Positions 9,225 through 15,819 of a stretch of 15,819 nucleotides of DNA are shown piece by piece; within the stretch, counting starts at the first letter, position 1, and each line of letters begins with the position of its first letter. Location of the stretch: contig JAMQCK010000788.1 in the NCBI GenBank assembly GCA_024196135.1, positions 1 through 15,819 on the forward strand, given 5' to 3'. The notes beneath the pieces are model-generated. The model was not told the origin of the DNA and ran no database searches. It was given only the letters and a program-made list of their open reading frames with translations. The translations under genes and the position numbers were made by a program. Source of the stretch: Pleurotus ostreatus/Saccharomyces cerevisiae fusant. Taxonomy: Eukaryota; Opisthokonta.

Positions 9225-9622
9225 TCAGCACGTCCCAACGGTGTCGGTGGTGATGGTGATACCCTGAGGAAGGTTGTTCGGGTCGTAGTCGTTCCTGTGT
9301 GGTAGATGAGCCTGAGATAAAGCGAAGAGATGGAAAATGTACTCACAAATACCAGATGTAGTGCCCCTTCTCGGTCTGACCGTAGTTAATGCGGATACGG
9401 TTGTTGCACTGAAAAGAGACGAGTCAGCAAGGCATACCACACATTCCGCAAGAAGTCGCGGAAATTGCCACAACATCTACTCACCGAAGTCTCCTTCGAG
9501 CACAAGTCTGCTCCGCCGCTGGGCGGGCAGTTGATGGGGTCCTGGGGGTTGTCCGGGTTGCGGATCGCGGCGGCGAAGGCAGCGAGGGACACGAGAGCGG
9601 CGATGGGAGTGAAGGCGCGCAT
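9225..9622 (-). CDS. Small secreted four-cysteine protein, paralog 3
   Basis: Exons in coding order are 9485-9622, 9347-9408 and 9225-9294, giving 89 aa. The introns are 76 and 46 nt, both with GTGAGT donors. The signal peptide is MRAFTPIAALVSLAAFAAA. The mature start is IRNPDNPQDP, followed by INCPPSGGADLC, CNNRIRINYG, GHYIW and DPNNLPQG, ending in GTC. It is nearly identical to paralog 1 in the core, with differences mainly after RIRINYG (QTEK against SQQQ). As in paralog 1, a second possible donor 6 nt upstream (GTATTT) would give a protein two residues shorter. The Cys pattern is C-x8-C-x5-C-x41-C. Function is unknown. Confidence 0.86.
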
Positions 9623-9717
9623 TGCGGTCGTGAAGAGGTCGCTGAGGGTGAGAGTGCGTGAGGCTGCTGGTCTGGTGTCCGAGGCTGATAGGGAGAAGGG
9701 AAGCGAGAGTGGTGTCC

Positions 9718-9724
9718 TTTTATA
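9718..9724 (-). promoter_or_regulatory. TATA box of paralog 3
   Basis: TATAAAA on the minus strand, within CATATAAAAGG, lies about 95 nt upstream of the ATG at 9622. Confidence 0.65.
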
Positions 9725-10329
9725 TGGAGGAAGGCCTGTTGTTGCGCGCTAGTGTGCTCTTCGTCAGCCAAGGCGCTCACCAGTCAGCGCCCGCTTGCTG
9801 AAGGCGAGGTCGGACACCTGTGCTTGGGATTGTGGAGTCTTGTGAACGGACGAGGGGGTTTCGTTGGCACAATTTGCTTTGCGCTTGCATTGTGGCAGAG
9901 TCGATTCTGTCTGAGCAATTAGCGAGCGCACTGAGCACAGAAGGAGGTGTCAAACAGTTGCAAACAGTCTCCTCGTCACGGGAGACGCATGAAACTTCAT
10001 TCCGACATAAAATATTGATCCATGTTCGAGCGAGCGGTGCACAACGCCGCCACAAATCGCTCGCTGAAAAGGATGAGCTCCACCACGATCACGTTGCATG
10101 CAGACGTGTTATGGGCCTTGGCATTCGACGTGTTCTGCGTGCGTTATCGAGAGACAAATGCGTCCGTACTCCTCGGGTTTGGGCAGTCGAACGAGGGTGA
10201 AGCGAGCTATGCAGCTGACCGTCTTGTGCTGTGGCGAGCAGCAAGCGCTCTGTGGAGCCAACATAGCATCCCCAACTCATGCTTACCATGCCTCGTCTCG
10301 AGTGAGCAAGCAGAGGTTGGACGAGCTCG

Positions 10330-10336
10330 TATAAAA
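10330..10336 (+). promoter_or_regulatory. TATA box of paralog 4
   Basis: TATAAAA within CTCGTATAAAAGCTAGG lies about 80 nt upstream of the ATG at 10417. Confidence 0.65.
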
Positions 10337-10416
10337 GCTAGGGAAAAGCCTTTTGACTTCAGCACTCGCTTCCGCCCAACGACACCCACCACCTCACACC
10401 GATTCCCTCAATCACG

Positions 10417-10806
10417 ATGCGCTTCTCCCTCGTTGTCGCCCCTGCCCTCTTCTTCGGCTTCGCCGCCGCCGCGGTCACCCACGCCGAGAAGCGCGACGTG
10501 ACGGATCCGACGAACCCGCAGAACCTCATCAACTGCCCTCCAGGAGGCGGCGCCGACGGCTGCCACCTCGAGACGACGGTAAGCAACCTGCAGCGACAGT
10601 CACTCTGCAGTGATGCTGACGCCGTGCAGTGCGACCGCATCCGTATTAACTACGGGTACTCCTTCAACGGGCACTACATCTGGTACGCTGAGCTGCCTTG
10701 TTCGATCCCAAAATCCTGAGACTCACCTCACGCTAGGTACAACTACAACACGGACGACGTGCCCGATGGCAAGCACGTTGACATCGACAACGAGGGAACT
10801 TGCTGA
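10417..10806 (+). CDS. Small secreted four-cysteine protein, paralog 4
   Basis: Exons 10417-10578, 10630-10682 and 10737-10806 encode 94 aa. Exon lengths (162, 53 and 70) are the same as in paralog 2. The introns are 51 and 54 nt with GTAAGC and GTACGC donors. The signal peptide is about MRFSLVVAPALFFGFAAAA. The short propeptide-like segment VTHAEKR ends in a Lys-Arg pair, a possible Kex2 cleavage site, before DVTDPTNPQNLINC. The core and C terminus match paralog 2 (PPGGGADGC, CDRIRINYGYSFNGHYIW, VPDGK, final GTC). The family is unrecognised. Secretion is inferred from the signal peptide. Confidence 0.87.
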
Positions 10807-11225
10807 AGGATTCATGAGTTGGATGGGACGGACCATATATTTATAGTTGCATGAGCAATATGTATCTATGATGAACACGCTATGTCTTTGACGACGCCAA
10901 CAAGCCTTGTTTGTAAATTCGAGAGCGAGAAGTAAGCTGGCAAGGGCAACCCGAACTTTGAAGGAGCCACGACTAGAATCGGCCAGATATCTCAGAAGGC
11001 AGAGAGAGCAACTGGCCCTGATATATATGTAAACAAGCGACGACCAGCTGCACGCGGCGGCGAGAGTTGGCAGAGAGGCGAGGTCCAGCTGCAAGGTGGT
11101 GGTTGAGAACAAGCGACGACGGCAGTTGCCGAAAGCACGCGCTGCCGGCCCGATGTGCGCCGAGGGAGATCGGCCGGAATTTCGAGCTGCCCGCAACGCA
11201 CCTCCGTTCACCGTTACGCGCGAAA
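10807..11225. other. Intergenic region between paralog 4 and uL10m
   Basis: The left part is AT-richer (TATATTTATAG near 10836) and is probably the 3' UTR of paralog 4. The right part should hold the uL10m promoter. The uL10m frame stays open upstream to 11067 but contains no ATG before 11226, so I do not extend the gene. Confidence 0.5.
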
Positions 11226-12062
11226 ATGCAAGGAGCGTGTCGCGCCGCGCAGGCGTCGTGCAGCCGGCTGAGCTGGACGCAGACGCGCGGGATGGCCATC
11301 TCCGTCGCGCCGCCCAAGTACCCCATGCCCGGCCGCACCTTCAGCGGCAAAAAGGCAGACCAGTTCCAGTGGTACACCGAGATGCTCGCCGCCTCCCACA
11401 CCTCGCCCCTCCTCGTCCTCAACTTCCTCGAGTTCCGCGCGGACAAGCTCGTCAAGCTGCGCCAGGACATCATTGAGGCCTCGCGCCGCGTGCACAAGCC
11501 CGCGCCGGACGTACCGCCACGTCCGACGCCGACGTTCACCGCTGTGCGCTCGAGCATCTTTGGCGCAGCCCTCCGCGACTACCCCAACCTCAACCTCGAC
11601 ACGGTACAGCAGATCACGGAGGGCGTCTCTGGCCCCGTTGGCGTGCTCTCCCTCGCCTCCCTCGATCCGCCCGAGCTGAGCGCCGTCATGCGCGCGCTCG
11701 ACCGCAACTTCCCCCCGAAACCACCAAAGACTCCGGAGGAGCTGAAAGCTGAGGAGGCCGCGAAGAACGCAGACCCCGCGACACCAGGAAGGAGGGCGAA
11801 GCGCCAACGTCCAATTCGCATACCGGAGATCAGGCTGCTGGGCGCGATGATAGACGGCCAGATGCTCGCTGCGCCACGGTTGAAGGAGGTGTCCCAGCTG
11901 CCGCCACTGCGCACACTACAGGCGCAGCTCATCGGCTTGCTCTCGGCGCCAGCAAGCCAGCTTGCAATGGTTCTCAGCGAGGCGAGCGGAGGGAAGCTGC
12001 ATCGGACGTTGCAGGGGTTGCAGAAGAGCTTGGAGGAGCAGGAGGGCGGTCCTTCGGCATAG
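11226..12062 (+). CDS. Mitochondrial large-subunit ribosomal protein uL10m
   Basis: This uninterrupted frame encodes 278 aa. The protein belongs to the L10 family, which forms the base of the ribosomal stalk on the mitochondrial large subunit. The N terminus is a likely mitochondrial presequence: rich in Arg, Ser and Ala, with no acidic residue before Asp45. The L10-like region includes PLLVLNFLEFRADKLVKLR (about 61-79), ITEGVSGPVGVLSL and the C-terminal LRTLQAQLIGLLSAPASQL, which resembles the family's typical VVYVLAAPISQFVRVL-type helix. A charged insert (about 164-197) separates the halves. The start at 11226 has A at -3 (CGAAAATG). A second in-frame ATG lies at residue 23. It converges on the ING gene with 189 nt between the stops. 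Confidence 0.8.
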   Translation: MQGACRAAQASCSRLSWTQTRGMAISVAPPKYPMPGRTFSGKKADQFQWYTEMLAASHTSPLLVLNFLEFRADKLVKLRQDIIEASRRVHKPAPDVPPRPTPTFTAVRSSIFGAALRDYPNLNLDTVQQITEGVSGPVGVLSLASLDPPELSAVMRALDRNFPPKPPKTPEELKAEEAAKNADPATPGRRAKRQRPIRIPEIRLLGAMIDGQMLAAPRLKEVSQLPPLRTLQAQLIGLLSAPASQLAMVLSEASGGKLHRTLQGLQKSLEEQEGGPSA

Positions 12063-12251
12063 GTCTACTCCGTTGTGCGTCGCGTACTCTATACACCCCA
12101 TTTCTCGGAGCGCCGACTCGTCTGCATCAGGCCATTCGATCTAGTTCGTGTCAAGTCGCGCGACCATATACTATACAGCGAGCAATATTACAGAGGTACA
12201 ACATGAGTATGGTGTACAGACAGACAAGAGACACATTCAGATCAAGCACCT

Positions 12252-13513
12252 TCACCTCGCCCTGCCATTCCTCTTCTTTGCAGGCCGATTCCGTTTTACA
12301 GGAGCTTGCGCTTTGCACTCCTTGCACCACCAGTCCCCCGTCGGGACCTCGGTCAAGCCTACGCACGATAAGTGGAACTGCACCATCTATGAGTATATGA
12401 TCAAGCGGTATATCACGAACAAGCTCACCCATTGCCTTGGACAGTCTTCTTCATTCTCGCATCCGATCATCTCCCCCCAGCTAATTTGTTGACAGTAGCA
12501 ATATATCTTCTTGTCCTCGTCCGTGGCGCCTTCATCACCCTCGTCGTGACTAGGGGCCGGTGCAGGGCTGGTCGGAAACCCAGGTTGTGATAATGGGGAG
12601 CGTATAGGACCATCCGGCCGGATAGAAGGGTGCGAAGACACAAAAGGGAAAGGCGGACGAGTCGGCGTCTTATCCGTGGGCTGGACGGATGCGTCGCGCG
12701 CAGTGTTGCGCGCTACACGGCGGCTGGAGTTCCCGTTCTTGGGCCCTCCCGACCGAGAGTTCGTGATCGGGACTGGGGGAGGGGGAAGGTGCGACGTGAC
12801 CGACACGAGAGAGTCAGTTGGCGAGGCGGCACGTTGACTGCAATCGAGCGTCAGATAAGCAACATTCAAATATTTCGTGTCGCGTACCTCTTCAGCGCCT
12901 TCGCCCGCGCCTTTGCATCCCCCTTCTTCGGCGACCGCGCCTCATAGTCGTCGTCCCGCACCACCTTCTTCGCTGGCCGCTTCACCGTCGGCTCCCCCGT
13001 CACATCCATGATCACCCCCAGCCCCGCGCGCGCCCTCCTCCGCCCATTCATCATATCGGGCGGCAGGAACCGCTTCTTCGTCACATGCGGGAACGTCGTG
13101 CGCCGCACCAGCCGCCGAGGATCGAAGCCCGGGATGTGCTCGGCGAGCATGCGCAGGTGCTGCTTGTGCGCCGCCAGGTTATCCGCTGCCTGGCATGCGA
13201 CGCGGATCTTGTCCTCGCCGCCGAGCTTCAGGCGCTTCGCCTCCTCTGCGATGTCGGAGAGGAGGTAGAGGCGATCGGCTTTGGATGTTGAGGGGCCGGC
13301 CTCGATCATGGCGGTCAGGCGCTGCACCTTGGAGGTGAGGGAGTTCATGGAGGAGGAGAGGACGGCGTCGAGCTCGCGGAGGTCGGCGAAGTTGCGGGAG
13401 ATGTCGAGGGGGAGGCAGTCGAGGGTGTGCGTGTACTCGGAGAGCAGCGCTAAGGCGTAGGGCGCGCCCGGGCCCGTCGAGGACTCGACCGCTGTCGTTC
13501 GTTGTGGAGGCAT
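12252..13513 (-). CDS. ING-family PHD-finger chromatin protein
   Basis: Exons in coding order are 12888-13513, 12429-12837 and 12252-12377, giving 386 aa. The introns are 50 and 51 nt. ING proteins are subunits of histone acetyltransferase or deacetylase complexes in the nucleus and read H3K4me3 with their PHD finger. The N-terminal ING helix region spans about residues 20-110 (YTHTLDCLPLDISRNFADLR, then QRLTAMIE). The middle is basic and Ser/Pro-rich. The PHD finger begins YCYCQQISWGEMIGC and has C4HC3 ligands Cys322, 324, 335, 341, His347, and Cys350, 363, 366. The ligand 3-4 spacing is CENEEDC, one residue longer than the usual ING form. The phase-0 intron splits the finger between Trp345 and Phe346. 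The tail is Lys/Arg-rich. Whether it matches yeast Yng1, Yng2 or Pho23 is not decided here. Confidence 0.92.
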
Positions 13514-13774
13514 CGTTCAAGGTGAGCTGAAGGGGCGGCTATGTCGCTCAATGCTGGACAGGCAAGCGTAAGAGGGCAAGATTACAGCAATCGGGCATTC
13601 GCTCGCCCCTCTGCATGCCATCACCGATCCCGGTCCGGATTTCCCAGTCGAACTGTGACCGTGACCGGCATCCTTTAGAGTGAATAAAGGTGCAAATTCT
13701 GGAGAGTCGAAGCCTCAAGCGCATAGCAGCAAGTACTGTACACGCAAGACATAGAGAGAGCGGGGACAACACAG

Positions 13775-14850
13775 TCAGTCTCGCAAGTAGAACTCCCAGG
13801 TCCTGTCTTCGCCCCCTTCGCCTGTTTTCCCCGCTCCATGAGCGCGCTCACCCTTGGTCATTCGATGCTCGTAGCCCTTCCATACGGACCGGTGAAATGT
13901 GAAGGACCGTAGCAAGGTGTACGACGGATTCGGCGGCATGGACGAGCTAGCTGGAGGAGGTGGAGTCTTTGCTAAACGTGGCACGTCCCTAAGCCCAGGT
14001 CAGTCTGAGAGTTAGTCGGCGTCAGAGTTTGGCTCACCATAGAGTGTACGGTACGACGTTTCGCAGCGTGATGAGCACAGTCCCCCGTGTGGCTGATGAT
14101 TCGGGGGAGTCGCCTTCCATGTCCTCGTCTTCGGACGCAGGAGTCTCATCCTCTTCATCGTCGTCCGTTTTCTTCTTCTTCCGCGCCGTATGCAGCTGCG
14201 GCGCAGGTCCAGGGCGCAGCAGTCTCCCAGCCGCGCGCAAGAAACCCAGTATAAGGGTCTGATTCGACAAGATATTCCTATCCTGGTCCGTAATGCCTTT
14301 ACCTACCACCTCAACCCAGTGTCAGCTGCGATCAGAAAACGCATAGAAAGCACGCACCAGCATGGGGGAAGTTCCAGACGATCTTGTCCCACTTCTTATT
14401 CTTCAGTCCAGAGATCTTGTCCAGACGCGTCGCGTCAACGCCGAATAAAACATGCACGCCTCGCTCGCGCAAGTCGGTTACGATCGCCTCTGCATCGGGG
14501 TATTTGGCGTAGCATTCCTCCTCCGAGTCGTACGCCGTCGCTGTAATGTTGCTCGGCGGCAGCTGCGCAAGGTCCCCCGGCGCATCTACGACTAGAGCCC
14601 TCGCAAACGAGAAGTTTCCCTCTCCGATGAGCAGGATGCTATCCGTCGCGCGGAAGGGAATCGTCGGACGCCGCGCTGGCGCCTTCCCCTTCCCCTTGCT
14701 CTTGATCGCGCCGGCGCCCCCCTTCTGCGCCTTGTTGCGCTGCTCGGCGACCTGCGCGGCCTTCTCTGCTTGCTGTTTCTTCTGCAGACGCGACTGCTGG
14801 GCCTGGAGAGCGGACTTGAGGCCCTTTCCCGCCTTCGAAGATTTCCCCAT
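13775..14850 (-). CDS. Bmt5-like 25S rRNA uridine-N3-methyltransferase
   Basis: Exons in coding order are 14358-14850, 14038-14302 and 13775-13988, giving 323 aa. The introns are 55 and 49 nt. The family (DUF2431, Rossmann-fold) methylates N3 of a uridine in 25S rRNA in the nucleolus with S-adenosylmethionine. The first 60 residues are a Lys/Gln/Ala-rich basic tail (MGKSSKAGKGLKSAL...). The SAM-binding motif LLIGEGNFSFARAL starts at residue 73. The family signature NFPHAGKGITDQDRN (160-174) forms exactly across the first intron. A Lys run followed by an acidic insert occupies about 206-233. The C terminus has SVWKGYEHRMTKGE, again typical. I start at the ATG at 14850, not at 14952, because the protein then begins with the basic tail usual for the family. 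Confidence 0.9.
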
Positions 14851-15032
14851 GATCGCTGGTCGAAAGTCAATCCTCGGCGCGGAAGTATCGGTCCGAGTCC
14901 CACCACCGGAACACTCGGCCCGGTAGGCCAGAACGCGAACACGCGCCGCCACGTTAGCGCACCTTCACTTGAGCACTTCATCCCAGCCTGCACGCACCTG
15001 TCCATTCGTTTCCCTTGTACTTTCCCATCACC
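14851..15032. promoter_or_regulatory. Shared divergent promoter region
   Basis: The start codons of the Bmt5-like gene (minus) and the RAMP4-like gene (plus) are 182 nt apart, so both promoters must lie here or overlap the genes. No TATA box is evident. This fits two housekeeping genes of ribosome and ER function, but co-regulation is inference. Confidence 0.5.
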
Positions 15033-15334
15033 ATGGTGAGAAGACCTTCGTCCCCCTCAAACCTTCGTTGACCTCTTGCCCACCCAGCCCACCGAATTCG
15101 AAATCCGCCAGCGGAACGCGAAGTTCGCAGCTGCAGCGCGCTCGGGGAAGAAGCCCACACACGCCTCCAGGCAGGAAAAGCTCGCGAAGAAAAGCCCTGT
15201 ATCAACTTGGACTCTGGGGATCATCATCTTTGTCGTTATGGGGGGAGGTGCGTTGCTGAACGTCGTGAACGAGCGAAAGAGGCTAACGACGTTTCGCAGT
15301 GCTATTCGAGCTCGCACGACTTATATTCCTTTAG
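15033..15334 (+). CDS. RAMP4/SERP1-like ER membrane protein
   Basis: Exons 15033-15035, 15088-15247 and 15300-15334 encode 65 aa, close to the usual RAMP4 length. The first coding exon is only the ATG, followed at once by a GTGAGA donor. Both introns are 52 nt. RAMP4-family proteins are tail-anchored in the ER and associate with the Sec61 translocon and ribosomes. The N-terminal half is basic and hydrophilic (IRQRNAKFAAAARSGKK), matching the family's R-N-x-K-F pattern. SPVSTWTLG leads into the membrane segment (about 43-65, GIIIFVVMGGVLFELARLIF). The second intron splits the Gly-Val junction within this segment. Without splicing there is no such short tail-anchored protein. Confidence 0.82.
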
Positions 15335-15603
15335 GATTTGGAGACAATATATTGTCCTTTGTGCCATATTATGCATGCTTGTGCACGACGCCGCGACGTC
15401 GCCGTCAATATATCGGGAACCACCACGCTGGCGAGACTCCGTGTGCGCGAGCTGCCCCTCTACCCAGGACTCTTCCTCCGGGCCAGCCACACTCTAATTA
15501 CATGCATATGATGACGAGGTTCATCTGTCCTTCTGACTTCCTTGAGAGTCTTCACACGACCCGTACATTCGACCAAAAGTTGTATCCAAATGGAAGTACA
15601 GTA
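15335..15603. other. Convergent intergenic region
   Basis: These 269 nt separate the RAMP4-like stop from the stop of the partial gene at the window edge. The region is probably made of the two 3' UTRs. No other feature is seen. Confidence 0.45.
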
Positions 15604-15819
15604 TCACTCATGGCACTGGCGCTTCCCCTCCAGGTATGCATCGACAGCCTGCTCGAAGTCAACATACCCGGTGACAGACTTAGAGCGGCAGGCATCGATA
15701 TAGGGCCCGAGATCTGGCTTGTGTAGGTGTCTGTCCCACCACACAACTGTCACACAAAGCACGCGCAAGTCCTTCAGAATATCAACATCGACGAGATCTA
15801 CAGCTTCCGCTAGACTCAG
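15604..15819 (-). CDS. 3' end of an unidentified gene (partial)
   Basis: A minus-strand frame is open from the window edge to a TGA at 15604-15606, giving 71 codons. It reads like a real C terminus: DLGPYIDACRSKSVTGYVDF, then EQAVDAYLEGKRQCHE at the end. The part nearest the edge (for example DVDILKDLRVL) could include intron sequence, since splice-like strings are present. I do not recognise the family. The 5' end lies beyond the window. Confidence 0.45.
   Translation of the reverse strand: MSLAEAVDLVDVDILKDLRVLCVTVVWWDRHLHKPDLGPYIDACRSKSVTGYVDFEQAVDAYLEGKRQCHE

Larger units (their letters stand above)
9623..10416. other. Divergent spacer between paralogs 3 and 4
   Basis: This 794-nt region carries the TATA boxes of both flanking genes. 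It is the positional counterpart of the 7324-8318 spacer. The last 100 nt resemble the leader of paralog 2 (for example GCCCAACRACACYCACCACC). No gene is seen. Confidence 0.5.

Noticed and set aside
6944..10806. Hydrophobin cluster
   Set aside because: Hydrophobins have eight Cys with a CC-doublet pattern; these proteins have four Cys and no doublets.
6944..10806. Transposon-mediated spread of the secreted-protein genes
   Set aside because: I found no terminal repeats, target-site duplications or transposase fragments around the copies; tandem block duplication explains the layout.
11067..11225. N-terminal extension of uL10m
   Set aside because: The frame is open but has no ATG, and a good presequence begins at the ATG at 11226.
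14851..14952. Upstream extension of the Bmt5-like protein to 14952
   Set aside because: The extra 34 residues look unlike the family and would consume most of the divergent promoter; the ATG at 14850 gives the usual basic N terminus.
15552..15746. Minus-strand frame of 64 codons near the right edge
   Set aside because: It overlaps the more protein-like frame ending at 15604 and would need a poor start; composition is Ser-rich shadow sequence.

Overview
The window looks like nuclear DNA from an Agaricomycete-type basidiomycete fungus. The protein genes are GC-rich and intron-dense, with introns of about 47-60 nt carrying GTRNGY donors and YAG acceptors. The conserved proteins are eukaryotic and fungal: Fip1, an ING protein, a Bmt5-like methyltransferase, a RAMP4-like protein and mitochondrial uL10m. 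Agaricomycete placement is inference. I saw no rRNA, tRNA, CRISPR array or recognisable transposon.

Left part (1-6270). A Rab-GAP (TBC domain) gene runs rightward (169-2390). A gene-poor stretch with a 17-bp tandem repeat follows. Next, on the minus strand (3176-5249), is the gene for Fip1 of the pre-mRNA cleavage and polyadenylation complex, in nine inferred coding exons including a 10-nt microexon. A short serine-rich hypothetical gene reads rightward at 6054-6269.

Centre (6944-10806). Four small paralogous genes encode secreted four-cysteine proteins of about 90 residues that I cannot assign to a family. They alternate in orientation (minus, plus, minus, plus) and form two subfamilies by strand: copies 1 and 3, and copies 2 and 4. 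The simplest reading is a divergent two-gene unit duplicated as a block. Each copy has a signal peptide, two introns, a TATA box and a final Cys residue. This cluster is the most likely undescribed system here.

Right part (11226-15819). This is compact housekeeping sequence: mitochondrial ribosomal protein uL10m (plus) tail-to-tail with an ING-family PHD-finger gene (minus), then a Bmt5-like 25S rRNA methyltransferase (minus) sharing a 182-bp divergent promoter with a RAMP4-like ER membrane protein (plus). The window ends inside an unidentified minus-strand gene.

The genes do not form one pathway. The flanking genes serve vesicle traffic, mRNA 3' processing, chromatin, ribosome biogenesis and ER translocation. 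The central secreted-protein cluster is the accessory element. All splice models were derived by eye from frame continuity and splice consensus, and none is backed by RNA evidence.
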